Notes: a model not told the origin generated them from the sequence alone. 19,099 nt of DNA from Syntrophobacterales bacterium (GCA_030601545.1 JAUVTM010000005.1:1-19099); one strand, 5' to 3'. Shown: positions 1-6,900, counted from the first letter of the stretch. Numbers and translations are program-made.

Positions 1-1713
1 GTTTTCAAGTCTTACACGTACGATCAGGATAAAGTGCATTCTCCTGAGGAAACGGTGGCTCATGTGCGGCAGCGCTTCGCCGGCGTGGATTTGGACATAT
101 TGGACAAAACCATGCGCATTGACTCCGGCCGCTTGGACATCCCTGTCTACATAAGCCTCTGTGGCACAGATGCTGTGCCGCTCACCGCCACCAAGAAGCA
201 GATGGGGAAAGGAAATACGGTGATTCAGGCAGAAGCCAGCGCCCTGATGGAACTTGCCGAGCGCTTCAGCTTTTTTTCCTACATCAAGAACACGCACTTT
301 CCCATGGCCACCTACTCGGAGTTGGACGGTAATACCCTACCCATAGAGATGTTGTGGCAGTCGCTTAATGACAACGAGACTGACCCGAAGCTGGGCACTT
401 CTGCACTGAGCGAGTTACCCTTTCGCTGGACCAAGGGGTGCAACCTTACCAGGGATTCTGAAGTGCTGATTCCAATCGACTGGTTTTACACCATCCATGA
501 GTACAATGGCCCTGCCGCTGGCAACGCACTCGAAGAAGCCATCCTGCAGAGTTTGTGCGAAGTGGTAGAGCGTCACGTCTCCTCGGTAATCAGTCACGAT
601 CGAATGGTCACCCCAAGCATCGATCCCGCCAGTGTCCAAGATCCAGCAGCACGGGAACTGCTTGACAAATTTGCCGCACAAGCTCTTGAAGTTTTCATCA
701 AGGACTTTTCTTTGGACACTGGAATTCCCACAGTAGGCACTCTGGCCTGGGATCCCAGCACTTTCCCCGAAAGAAGTGAAATCGTTTTCACTGCCGGCAC
801 CACCACTAATCCAGAGAAATCCCTCGTCCGTGCTCTCACCGAGATCGCTCAGCTAGCGGGAGATTTCCAGAACCGCACCAGTTATCGGCCAACTCTCCCC
901 AAGTATAAGAATTTGGAGGAAGCCAACCACATAACTTCTTCAGCGCCAGTGGTGTCCATAAAAAGTCTGCCCGACCTCACCCACAACAACTTCAAGATCG
1001 AAATAGAGCGTTGTGTTTCCGCCCTTTCTCGTCTCGGCCTAGAGGTGCTGGTCATTGATGTAACCCACCCACAGCTGGGGATCCCTTCTGTCTATACCAT
1101 AATACCAGGGGCCCATTTCCGAGATCGTACCAGGAATTCCAGCGTGGTTTTTCACGCTGCCAAGATACTAAGCCAAACCGTGGAGGGACCACAGGCAGTG
1201 GCTGGAATCCAAAAATTGATTGAATCATTTCCCAACCGCTACGATCTGCACTTTTTCATGGGATTAGCCCTGGAATACCAGGAAAAACCGAGGGAAGCGC
1301 TGAAAGAGTTTCAAACAGCCTTGAACCTGAATCCCCTCCCCCTGGATATAGCCAGCGTCCATACACATATAGGCGTATCTTTGAAGGATACGGAGGACTA
1401 CAGGGGCGCCATAGAGGCCCTGGAACTGGCAAGGGAGTTTGATCCCAATCTGAAGGAGATCTATAATCTGCTGGGGTTTTGCTATTTCACACTCAAAGAG
1501 CACGAACGCTCTATTGAGCAGTTCGAAAAAGCCCTGGAGCTAGATCCCGGGTCCGCCATCGACTACGCCAATATCGGCTCAAATCTTCGAGAGATGGGCC
1601 ATAAAAAAGAAGCCATTCGTCTCTACCGGATAGCCCTCGAGATGGATCCCACCATTGAGTTTGCCCGGGAAAACCTAGCGCGCCTGGAAGGTGAGGTGGA
1701 GTCAGGCAGCTAA
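1..1713 (+). CDS. YcaO-family ATP-dependent cyclodehydratase-like protein fused to C-terminal TPRs (5' end outside window)
   Basis: The frame is open from base 1. The GTG at 34 is probably internal, because the residues before it (SYTYDQDKVHSPEET) match the usual YcaO lead-in, so the true start lies upstream. Numbering from the GTG, residues 1 to about 375 are a YcaO domain. It shows the first nucleotide-binding segment (E67, E73, E77-R78) and the second (N164, E167/E168, E176, E179-R180). YcaO enzymes phosphorylate peptide-backbone amides with ATP, giving azolines or thioamides, or act in ribosomal-protein modification. The Pro-rich C-terminus typical of azoline-forming enzymes is absent; residues about 390-550 form roughly four TPRs (for example ALELDPGSAIDYANIGSNL), probably for partner binding. 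No precursor peptide or TfuA partner is visible, so the substrate is unknown. The gene converges on the DUF456 gene. Confidence 0.9.
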   Translation, partial: VFKSYTYDQDKVHSPEETVAHVRQRFAGVDLDILDKTMRIDSGRLDIPVYISLCGTDAVPLTATKKQMGKGNTVIQAEASALMELAERFSFFSYIKNTHFPMATYSELDGNTLPIEMLWQSLNDNETDPKLGTSALSELPFRWTKGCNLTRDSEVLIPIDWFYTIHEYNGPAAGNALEEAILQSLCEVVERHVSSVISHDRMVTPSIDPASVQDPAARELLDKFAAQALEVFIKDFSLDTGIPTVGTLAWDPSTFPERSEIVFTAGTTTNPEKSLVRALTEIAQLAGDFQNRTSYRPTLPKYKNLEEANHITSSAPVVSIKSLPDLTHNNFKIEIERCVSALSRLGLEVLVIDVTHPQLGIPSVYTIIPGAHFRDRTRNSSVVFHAAKILSQTVEGPQAVAGIQKLIESFPNRYDLHFFMGLALEYQEKPREALKEFQTALNLNPLPLDIASVHTHIGVSLKDTEDYRGAIEALELAREFDPNLKEIYNLLGFCYFTLKEHERSIEQFEKALELDPGSAIDYANIGSNLREMGHKKEAIRLYRIALEMDPTIEFARENLARLEGEVESGS

Positions 1714-1745
1714 AGGTAGTCTTATTCTGCAGGAAAAAGGCAACA

Positions 1746-1820
1746 GCGAGACTGGCGAGACGAGGCTAATTCAATACAATTCTTACCCGACCTCCCGTCT
1801 CGCCCGATTTCCCGTCTCGC
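1746..1820. terminator. Long inverted repeat between convergent genes, probable bidirectional terminator
   Basis: The left arm (1746-1765) reads GCGAGAC then CGAGACGAGG. The right arm (1791-1820) carries the complements of both blocks, CCTCCCGTCTCG and then GTCTCGC. The arms can fold into a long imperfect stem. It lies between the stop of the + strand YcaO-TPR gene and the stop of the - strand DUF456 gene, where a shared terminator would be expected. There is no clean T-run on either side, so termination is inferred from position and structure. Confidence 0.5.
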
Positions 1821-1827
1821 AGCTTTA

Positions 1828-2352
1828 TTATGCTCTCTGCGCAAAAAATATTGCCCAGACATCCAAGCCAATCATGGCCACAACCGCCGCCCCTTTGAAA
1901 ACCATAGCAAAGACCCGACCCAGCAGAGCCCCCCACCCCACCCGCATAGCTTGGTCCATCTTTCTCTGTTCAAAATAAGTCATCGAGAATGCGCCCACGA
2001 AAGCACCGAAAAAAGCTCCCACTATGGTACCAAAACCAAAGAGCATAGGTGACAGCGCAACCGCTCCTAATATTCCGCCGATCATCGTACCCACCATTGC
2101 TTTTTTCGTCCCACCATAGCGTCGGGCTCCCCAGAGGCCTGACGAAAACTCCAGGATTTCAGCAACTACCGCGAGTGCTAATAGGCCCAACAGTAATTGT
2201 GAGGTAATTATGGCAAAATCTGTGAGCCAACTATAAAAGACGGATGCAACCAGTATTAACCAGGTTCCCGGCAAACCGAGTACTACTGCAATCAGACCAG
2301 CGGGCATTGCCAGGATCAATATCACCAGGGCCAGGATTGACAGAACATCCAT
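1828..2352 (-). CDS. DUF456 domain-containing membrane protein
   Basis: The 174-residue protein reads from an ATG at 2352. The frame is open further upstream, but that extension overlaps a recurrent hairpin and carries no membrane-protein features; an AGG lies about 7 nt before the chosen ATG. The protein is almost wholly hydrophobic, with segments near residues 3-40, 45-65, 80-125 and 145-172. It has glycine-rich, small-residue zippers (MIGGILGAVALSPMLFGFG and GAFFGAFVGAF), the typical look of DUF456. The conserved middle ARRYGGTKKAMVGTMIGG is also characteristic of that family. Its biochemical role is unknown. It lies downstream of the dGTPase gene on the same strand, about 400 bp away and separated by hairpin copies, so it may be transcribed separately. 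Confidence 0.85.
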   Translation of the reverse strand: MDVLSILALVILILAMPAGLIAVVLGLPGTWLILVASVFYSWLTDFAIITSQLLLGLLALAVVAEILEFSSGLWGARRYGGTKKAMVGTMIGGILGAVALSPMLFGFGTIVGAFFGAFVGAFSMTYFEQRKMDQAMRVGWGALLGRVFAMVFKGAAVVAMIGLDVWAIFFAQRA

Positions 2353-2409
2353 GAGTAAACCTGCGGTTAGAGGTAGGAAGTATTTCTTCCCTTGGCGGGT
2401 CGTAGCCAA

Positions 2410-2437
2410 ATAAAGAATCCGGACCCAAAGGACCCGG
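2410..2437 (-). ncRNA. Recurrent hairpin element, copy 1 (conserved loop UCCUUUGGG)
   Basis: Read on the minus strand: stem CCGGG, loop TCCTTTGGG, stem TCCGG, then GATTCTTTA. The stem has four Watson-Crick pairs plus one G-U. It lies about 58 nt upstream of the DUF456 start in the same orientation. See the matching entries at 2721, 4003 and 12091. It is labelled ncRNA as a structured leader element; no known RNA family is claimed. Confidence 0.6.
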
Positions 2438-2720
2438 CTTTGGACTGCCCCTGAGGAGGCTACAAAAACGGATCCAGTCTCCCCGGTCAACACCCAGCAT
2501 TCAACTATCAGCTATCAAGTCTTTGAGAATATGAACCGCAGAACCGCAGAACAAGGAACCGCAGAATGTCGAAGTAAAAAACATTGTCTCATTGCTTTCA
2601 AAAACTTCTGCTGTTCGAAATTCCTTGTTCGATATTCGATATTCAAGATACAAAATAGGCTGGATTCCACTCCAAGCAGCTTTGCAAGTTCGACAGTTTT
2701 TAACCTCAGGCCGAGCCAAC
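2438..2720. other. Repeat-rich intergenic stretch without a convincing gene
   Basis: No ORF here has a credible ribosome site or recognisable protein. The stretch holds three copies of an 8-bp word GAACCGCA near 2533-2565 and a 7-bp-period array at 2614-2648. The short frames on both strands run through these repeats and look spurious. Confidence 0.6.
2614..2648. repeat. 7-bp-period tandem array, unit TTCGATA
   Basis: Five consecutive 7-bp units: TTCGAAA, TTCCTTG, TTCGATA, TTCGATA, TTCAAGA. It is one of at least ten short arrays in the window with the same period but different units. Confidence 0.7.
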
Positions 2721-2748
2721 TATATCTGACCTAACCCTAAGGACCAGG
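2721..2748 (-). ncRNA. Recurrent hairpin element, copy 2 (loop UCCUUAGGG)
   Basis: Minus strand: stem CCTGG, loop TCCTTAGGG, stem TTAGG, then TCAGATATA. All five stem positions can pair if G-U is allowed, though the stem sequence differs from the other copies, and one loop base differs. It begins 19 nt after the dGTPase stop codon, so it could act in that gene's 3' end or in the distant leader of DUF456. Confidence 0.5.
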
Positions 2749-2766
2749 TTTTCGATGTTGAATAAA

Positions 2767-3939
2767 TCAGAAGCGACTCGGCATTCTCTGGGGGAGAAGC
2801 CGCTGCTGGCATTGTCTCATGAAAAATTTATCGGTCATGCCTGCTATGAAATCACGGACTACTTCCGGGGGTGAGTGGGAATCGATGTACTCTTGGGACA
2901 TACCGCCAAGAAAACCACTGAAAAGTTCGGACTCGCGGTCCTCCTTGGCAATATCCCCCAGATAGAGTTCAAAGAGGGTCTCGAACACCCGGCCAATCTT
3001 GCCCACCTCGCCCTTGATTTTGGGGTTTTGATAGATTCTGGTATAGTTGAAAGACTTCAACTCCCTGAGAGCTTCCGAAACCTCTGGGCTGAATCCCACC
3101 GCATCTCGGTCCACACTGTTTTTGATGACATCTTCCACAAGATTGTAAACGATGGCGCCATTGGTGGTTCCCAGCAAGTTGGCGCAGTTTGTCGGGATTT
3201 CGTCTCGGTTTATGAGATTGAGCCTGATTGCATCTTCTATATCGCGACCGATGTAGCTGATTGTGTCTGCAAGGCGCACCACACAGCCTTCGAGGGTCAT
3301 TGGTGTCAGAGTTGCTTCTGGTTCATTGCTCTTGAGGTCCATTTCCCTGTCGAGGTCTTCGAATGTCTTGCCCGGTTGAGGCCGCAGGCTTTGTTCGTGG
3401 ATCTCACCATCATGGCAAATAATACCGTCCAATACTTGGATGGATAGGTTCCAGCCACGACCTTTCCGCTCGATGTGGTCGAGAAACCGTACACTCTGAA
3501 CGTTATGTTGGAAGCCACCGATGCCGTGGCGTTGGCAGATAGCCGAGAGATAGCGTTCACCATCGTGTCCGAATGGGGCGTGTCCAATGTCATGGCCCAG
3601 GGCAATAGCCTCGATGAGATCTTCATTCAATCGGAGGAAACGCCCCACATCCCGAGCAATCTTGGAAAGGAACTGAACGTGTAAGACCCGGTGAGTAATA
3701 TGGTCATTGTCAATCAGGTAGAAAACCTGCGTCTTGTCAATGTAGCGGGTGTAGGCCAGAGAATGGAGAATCCTGTCCGCATCGAGTGAAAAATGCTGCC
3801 GGTGTCCCCGTTCAACCCGTTCCTCAGATCGCCTCCGGAGCGCGGTGGTACTGAGGGTGGCGTACGGGGAAAGCATGCTCTCTTCCCGCCGTGTGAGTTC
3901 TCTTTTGGCTTCCAGTAGGGGCGAAATTCTTCTCTCCAT
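2767..3939 (-). CDS. dgt: dGTPase-like HD-domain dNTP triphosphohydrolase
   Basis: The 390-residue protein reads from the ATG at 3939; the frame continues upstream through a recurrent hairpin, so I reject the longer start. dGTPase-family enzymes hydrolyse dNTPs to deoxynucleoside and triphosphate. The HD metal ligands are visible: H83 in DHITHRVLH, H116-D117 in LGHDIGHAPFGHDGE, and D225 in VRLADTISYIGRDIEDA. The N-terminal SPYATLSTTALRRRSEE and LDADRILHSLAYTRYIDKTQVF match the dGTPase signature region. The length suits the shorter dGTPase-like subfamily rather than the ~500-residue E. coli Dgt. A MutT-type gene ends 111 nt upstream on the same strand, suggesting a shared job in dNTP-pool control. 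A hairpin copy at 4003-4030 lies between the two genes. Confidence 0.92.
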   Translation of the reverse strand: MERRISPLLEAKRELTRREESMLSPYATLSTTALRRRSEERVERGHRQHFSLDADRILHSLAYTRYIDKTQVFYLIDNDHITHRVLHVQFLSKIARDVGRFLRLNEDLIEAIALGHDIGHAPFGHDGERYLSAICQRHGIGGFQHNVQSVRFLDHIERKGRGWNLSIQVLDGIICHDGEIHEQSLRPQPGKTFEDLDREMDLKSNEPEATLTPMTLEGCVVRLADTISYIGRDIEDAIRLNLINRDEIPTNCANLLGTTNGAIVYNLVEDVIKNSVDRDAVGFSPEVSEALRELKSFNYTRIYQNPKIKGEVGKIGRVFETLFELYLGDIAKEDRESELFSGFLGGMSQEYIDSHSPPEVVRDFIAGMTDKFFMRQCQQRLLPQRMPSRF

Positions 3940-4002
3940 GATCAACAACTGTCCCTTGTCTATTGACAGTCTGAGTTGACCGATCCTGAAGCTGGCGGAA
4001 AA

Positions 4003-4030
4003 GTAAAAAACCCACTCCCAAAGAACGTGG
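4003..4030 (-). ncRNA. Recurrent hairpin element, copy 3 (loop UUCUUUGGG)
   Basis: Minus strand: stem CCACG, loop TTCTTTGGG, stem AGTGG, then GTTTTTTAC. Four of five stem positions pair; the loop-closing position is G-A. It sits between the Nudix stop (4051) and the dGTPase start (3939), about 63 nt before the latter. The following T-run could let it act as a weak terminator or attenuator. Confidence 0.6.
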
Positions 4031-4050
4031 CTTCCAGAACGCAATATCCC

Positions 4051-4449
4051 TTAATCTTTTGTTTTATGCCAGTTATTGGCAAGAGCTGTGATAACATTGA
4101 GATCCGCTGCCACAAAATCGTACTGCTTCATTTCCGGTACGGTTACCCATTGTACCTGTTCATGTTCGTCCAACTCCAAGGAACCTCCAACAATTGTGCA
4201 CCAGAATGCCATCAGTTCGATGTAGAAGTCCGGATACTGATGGTGTACCGTGCAGAAGAGTTCCTCAACTCGAACCGTCAGATTAAGCTCCTCCTGGATC
4301 TCCCGACGCAAGCAAGCTTCCGGGGTCTCATCTTGCATTACTTTGCCCCCAGGGAATTCCCATTGACGACCAAAGCGTTTACTCCTGCCTCGCTGGGCGA
4401 TAAGTATCCTCTGCTCTTCCTTTATCAATGCTGCGGTCACCAGACCCAT
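4051..4449 (-). CDS. mutT: MutT-type Nudix hydrolase (8-oxo-dGTP diphosphatase-like)
   Basis: This 132-residue protein has a complete Nudix box, GGKVMQDETPEACLRREIQ followed by EEL, matching GX5EX7REUXEEXGU except that Asn-Leu follows the EE-Leu. The upstream ILIAQRGRSKRFGRQWEFPGGK is typical of MutT/CTP-pyrophosphohydrolase members that hydrolyse oxidised or surplus nucleoside triphosphates. Its length is normal for MutT (about 130). The ATG at 4449 is preceded by GAGAGGAAAGG at good spacing, and a sigma70-like promoter lies at 4504-4532. The dGTPase-like gene follows on the same strand, which supports a nucleotide-pool role. Substrate specificity among 8-oxo-dGTP, dCTP analogues and others cannot be read from the sequence. 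Confidence 0.92.
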   Translation of the reverse strand: MGLVTAALIKEEQRILIAQRGRSKRFGRQWEFPGGKVMQDETPEACLRREIQEELNLTVRVEELFCTVHHQYPDFYIELMAFWCTIVGGSLELDEHEQVQWVTVPEMKQYDFVAADLNVITALANNWHKTKD

Positions 4450-4503
4450 TCAACCTTTCCTCTCATCCTGAGCTATCCTAACGAAGCAAATCTATGTGTT
4501 TGG

Positions 4504-4532
4504 ACTATGCCCCAATGCTACATTCAAGTCAA
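4504..4532 (-). promoter_or_regulatory. Probable sigma70-like promoter of the Nudix gene
   Basis: Minus strand: TTGACT (4527-4532), a 17-nt spacer, then CATAGT (4504-4509). This matches 5/6 at -35 and 4/6 at -10 with ideal spacing, 55 nt upstream of the Nudix ATG. Confidence 0.5.
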
Positions 4533-4608
4533 GTCGGAGCGCAGATGTAGGGTGCTAGACGATTGATTGGGTAATTCAGAAATTGGGGTATTCAGGAGTT
4601 TAAGGAAG

Positions 4609-4643
4609 CGCTCTGCGCTTTGCGCTTTGCGCTTTGCGCTTTG
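4609..4643. repeat. 7-bp-period tandem array, unit CGCTTTG
   Basis: Five consecutive units, CGCTCTG followed by four perfect CGCTTTG. It is the cleanest of the 7-bp arrays in the window and lies in the gap between the divergent-side flank of the Nudix promoter and the foldback element. Confidence 0.85.
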
Positions 4644-4730
4644 CGAGTAAGGACATACCTCACCCGGGCAGGGGTTAGAGACAAGCCTGCCTGGACGCAC
4701 TAATCCTGGCACTGGTTTGCAGCCAGCTTT

Positions 4731-4926
4731 TAGCCCGGATAATTCATGCATCTGTGTCGCGAGACCGTGAAGATGGCTGTGCCACCTGGCAACCGTCCCG
4801 CGGTACCGCGGGATTGAATCCGAGGCGTACTAGAATAGTACGTCGCAGGTTTCGAGGCCCGAGGACGCCAGGAAGGACCGGCATATCTACGGTCGTAGCA
4901 ACCGATTCATGAATTGTCCGGGCTAG
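4731..4926. mobile_element. Foldback/MITE-like element, copy 1
   Basis: The terminal inverted repeats (4731-4752 and the complement of 4905-4926) are 22 bp with two mismatches. They begin TAGCCCGGA, continue AATTCATG, and end in TA on both sides. The interior also folds back imperfectly (left 4757-4793 against right 4870-4906) and has a central hairpin with arms around GGCGTAC and GTACGTC. It is about 190 bp, has no transposase, and closely resembles the complement of 10521-10704: shared blocks include GTCGCGAGACC, GAAGATGG, CCGAGGCGTAC, GTACGTCGCAGG and CCCGAGGACGCC. The TA boundaries suggest a Tc1/mariner or IS630-type target duplication, an inference. Confidence 0.7.
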
Positions 4927-4949
4927 AGGTCCTGTCTTTGTTCCCTGAC

Positions 4950-5225
4950 TTACCTACGAGAGCGCTTGGAAGCCTTCAAGGGGTTGAGCTTCACCACTTT
5001 CTCGGTTCCAGACTTGATGTGGGTGGCGAGATTGCAGGAGCCGTTTTTCCACTTGATTTGGGGCTCGGGGCAGGATTGGCAATAGGTGCCTTGTGATAAG
5101 GTCATGGCCTTGCCGCAACCTTGGCAAGATTCAACCACGGGATAACAGATGCCGCCATTAAAACTGCAGCCCTGCTTGCCCATGAAAAAGCATTCTGTGC
5201 CTACTTTGATCGTTTGACAGAGCAT
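4950..5225 (-). CDS. PxxKW family cysteine-rich protein
   Basis: The 91-residue protein has nine cysteines (3, 12, 20, 27, 34, 37, 49, 52, 64) and the family-naming motif PQIKW at residues 55-59. Flanking signatures GCSFNGGICYPVVESCQGCGK, NGSCNLATHI and C-terminal KLNPLKASKRSRR also fit this family as known from Desulfobacterota. The cysteine pairs suggest a metal or Fe-S site, but the function is unknown. It has no signal peptide, so it is probably cytoplasmic. The ATG at 5225 is preceded by GAGGAGGGACGGACC, a strong ribosome site. A promoter at 5336-5364 gives a leader of roughly 100 nt containing a GC-rich hairpin with a T-run, so expression may be attenuated. Confidence 0.9.
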   Translation of the reverse strand: MLCQTIKVGTECFFMGKQGCSFNGGICYPVVESCQGCGKAMTLSQGTYCQSCPEPQIKWKNGSCNLATHIKSGTEKVVKLNPLKASKRSRR

Positions 5226-5281
5226 GGTCCGTCCCTCCTCTACTACACTGTGTTCAGATTGAATTACCGTCTTCGTCCAAG

Positions 5282-5321
5282 AAAAAGCCGGGGCGTTACG
5301 TCTACCGATGCGAACCCCGGC
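5282..5321 (-). terminator. Terminator-like hairpin inside the PxxKW leader (possible attenuator or riboswitch)
   Basis: Minus strand: GCCGGGG (5315-5321), a 21-nt loop, then CCCCGGC (5287-5293) and five Ts (5282-5286). The 7-bp GC stem followed by a T-run has intrinsic-terminator form, yet it sits about 60 nt upstream of the PxxKW start codon and downstream of that gene's likely promoter. The word GTAGAC appears before the stem and again in the loop. I do not recognise a known riboswitch class. Confidence 0.55.
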
Positions 5322-5335
5322 GCAAAAGTCTACGA

Positions 5336-5364
5336 TTTATAACAGAAGTCCTATTATCTGCCAA
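5336..5364 (-). promoter_or_regulatory. Sigma70-like promoter of the PxxKW gene
   Basis: Minus strand: TTGGCA (5359-5364), a 17-nt spacer, then TATAAA (5336-5341). Each box matches consensus at 5/6 with ideal spacing. Predicted initiation near 5329 places the GC hairpin at 5282-5321 within the transcript leader. Confidence 0.65.
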
Positions 5365-5598
5365 CCACTAAAATATTATATAATTTTCTTTATTTCTCCA
5401 AAAATACGATTACATTTCCTTTTTATTCGCTATTACACCAAAATTCTCTTTATTACATAGATTATCTTTAGTATTTACCCATAGTCTATCGAGAGTACGG
5501 GTCGAGACTCTTTAGATAAAGTAGTCTTTTCCAATCTCTTACCCTTTCATGGAAAAAGCAGACATGCTAAGATTAATTGCTTTAGCCCGGCGGAAAAA
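5365..5598. other. AT-rich intergenic region
   Basis: This stretch is markedly AT-rich compared with its surroundings. It separates the minus-strand PxxKW gene from the plus-strand small ORF and EamA gene, so it probably holds divergent promoters. The frame of the downstream small ORF is open back to about 5485 but has no ATG there. I see no repeat array or RNA gene. Confidence 0.5.
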
Positions 5599-5859
5599 GT
5601 GCTTTTTGCCATTCTCTACTGCCGCAAAGAAGGCAATGAATGCACTCTATCTGTCCAGGAACTCGTCCATTACCTGGGGATAGAGTTGGAGGCCAGGCAA
5701 GAATCCTTGCAGAACCTGGAGCAAGGAGGCTTCATCAAGTTTAAAGAGATTGTAATATCACTGATGCCAGCAGCTTTCTCTCAGGCGCGGTTTTGGGAGA
5801 AGACCTCAAACACAAAGAGCCGGATGTTCCCCGTCCATGAATCTGAAGTCTACTTCTAA
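5599..5859 (+). CDS. Small hypothetical protein, winged-helix-like
   Basis: The 86-residue frame from GTG 5599 reads VLFAILYCRKEGNECTLSVQ, then a segment around LVHYLGIELEARQESLQNL and EQGGFIKF. This alternation of short helices followed by 'L..LE..G.IKF' resembles a winged helix-turn-helix domain, but I cannot assign a family. The start is uncertain. GGCGG lies 5 nt before the GTG, while an out-of-frame ATG at 5549 (MEKADMLRLIALAR) also looks like an N-terminus, which would require a frameshift near 5590. Its 3' end overlaps the EamA gene by 23 nt, suggesting translational coupling and supporting a real gene. It may be regulatory for EamA, an inference only. Confidence 0.45.
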   Translation: MLFAILYCRKEGNECTLSVQELVHYLGIELEARQESLQNLEQGGFIKFKEIVISLMPAAFSQARFWEKTSNTKSRMFPVHESEVYF

Positions 5860-6748
5860 AGCCCGTTCCCTCCTTCACTCCACCGCAAATGTGGGTGCTC
5901 TCCTGATGCTGGCATCCGCATTCCTTTTCGCGGTTCTCGACGGGTTGATCAAACTTTTGGGACCGCCATTCCGCATCTGGGATATCGCCTTCTATCGTTT
6001 TGCCTGTGGTCTCGCCATCCTCGTGCCCATTCTAGGCTGGAATCGCAATCCCTTTGCCGGCCACAATCGAAAACTCTTAATTATCAGAGGAATCACCGGT
6101 TCCTGTGCTTTTCTCGCACTTGTTACCGCGATTCGCCTCATCCCCATTTCCACCGCCTTAGTCCTCTTCTTTTCTTTTCCGGCTTTCGCCGCCTTCTTCT
6201 CGCCCTTATTTTTCAAGGAACCCATTACCTGGGCTGAGATTGTATCCGTAGTGATAGCTCTTGTTGGTGTGGCGCTTCTCTTCGATTTTCGACTTCAGGG
6301 CGGACTTTTGGGCCAGGCCATGGCTGTTTTGGGCGGAGCCTTCGCTGGACTCACCGTTGGCATCATTAAAAAGTTACGGGAAAAAAATGGCCCCGTTGTC
6401 ATCTATCTTTACTTTTGCCTCCTTGGTAGTGTTATCTCTTTTCCAGCCTTTATCGCTCATCCCCAGGTTCCTCGGGTTACTTCAGAATGGCTTATGCTGG
6501 GAGGTATTGTATGCTCTGCTCTGGCCGCCCAACTCCTGATGAACCAGGGATTCCGCTATTGCAAGAGTTGGGAAGGGGGACTTTTCTTGATGGCCGAGGT
6601 GGTTTTCACTTCCATTCTTGGTATCCTCTTCCTTGGCGAACCAGTAACGTGGCGCTTCTTGACAGGAGGTTTTCTACTGTTGGGCAGTGCCGTAGCTCTC
6701 AACCGCGGTAATGCCCGTAGAATTTCCTACCGAGGCATTCCTGAATAA
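5837..6748 (+). CDS. DMT superfamily (EamA-domain) transporter
   Basis: The 303-residue integral membrane protein shows about ten hydrophobic segments in two homologous halves, the standard EamA/DMT layout. The first half begins ALLMLASAFLFAVLDGLIKLL and the second GLLGQAMAVLGGAFAGLTVG. Hallmarks include DIAFYRFACGL in TM2, the LFFSFPAFAAFFSPLFFKEPI end of the first half, and VVFTSILGILFLGEPVTWRFLTGGFLLLG at the C-terminus. Family members export metabolites or amino acids across the inner membrane, or move nucleotide sugars; the substrate here cannot be told. The ATG at 5837 has no clear ribosome site but lies within the 3' end of the small upstream ORF, consistent with coupling. Confidence 0.9.
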   Translation: MNLKSTSKARSLLHSTANVGALLMLASAFLFAVLDGLIKLLGPPFRIWDIAFYRFACGLAILVPILGWNRNPFAGHNRKLLIIRGITGSCAFLALVTAIRLIPISTALVLFFSFPAFAAFFSPLFFKEPITWAEIVSVVIALVGVALLFDFRLQGGLLGQAMAVLGGAFAGLTVGIIKKLREKNGPVVIYLYFCLLGSVISFPAFIAHPQVPRVTSEWLMLGGIVCSALAAQLLMNQGFRYCKSWEGGLFLMAEVVFTSILGILFLGEPVTWRFLTGGFLLLGSAVALNRGNARRISYRGIPE

Positions 6749-6755
6749 AAGGACG

Positions 6756-6790
6756 GCACAAGGCTTAAGGAGCAAGGTACAAGGCAAAAA
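6756..6790. repeat. 7-bp-period tandem array, unit G..CAAG
   Basis: Units GCACAAG, GCTTAAG, GAGCAAG, GTACAAG and GCAAAAA follow each other in exact 7-bp steps, starting 8 nt after the EamA stop codon. Confidence 0.65.
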
Positions 6791-6809
6791 AATCAAAGAA
6801 AACTTATAT

Positions 6810-6837
6810 TATGCCTTACGCCTAATGCCAAATGTCC
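6810..6837. repeat. 7-bp-period tandem array, unit TATGCCT
   Basis: Four units: TATGCCT, TACGCCT, AATGCCA, AATGTCC. It overlaps a small inverted repeat (GCCAAA at about 6827, TTTGGC at 6848) that might contribute to termination after EamA, although no T-run follows. Confidence 0.6.
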
Positions 6838-6860
6838 TTTTAGCCGGTTTGGCCTGCTCT

Positions 6861-6900
6861 CAATCTGCAATCTACAATCTAAAATCTACAATCTAAAATC
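6861..6900. repeat. 7-bp-period tandem array, unit CAATCTA
   Basis: Units CAATCTG, CAATCTA, CAATCTA, AAATCTA, CAATCTA and partial AAATC. There is no spacer between units, which excludes a CRISPR. Confidence 0.8.

Noticed and set aside
2352..2493. N-terminal extensions of the DUF456, dGTPase (3939-4044) and DUF401 (12087-12159) frames
   Set aside because: The extensions translate the recurrent hairpin, giving look-alike peptides such as HVLWAWIFY; they are non-coding leader sequence read in frame by chance.
2501..2734. Short overlapping frames on both strands
   Set aside because: They run through 7- and 8-bp repeats and a hairpin copy, lack ribosome sites, and show no protein-like pattern.
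2875..3447. 190-residue plus-strand frame opposite the dGTPase gene
   Set aside because: Shadow of the minus-strand gene, whose HD motifs are intact.
4524..4751. 75-residue minus-strand frame
   Set aside because: It covers the CGCTTTG array and the Nudix promoter; no ribosome site.
5282..5329. Known c-di-GMP (GEMM) or fluoride riboswitch in the PxxKW leader
   Set aside because: Conserved core sequences of those classes are not present; only a simple GC stem and T-run can be supported.
6861..6900. CRISPR-like repetition
   Set aside because: The units are 7 bp and contiguous with no spacers; the same is true of the other arrays.
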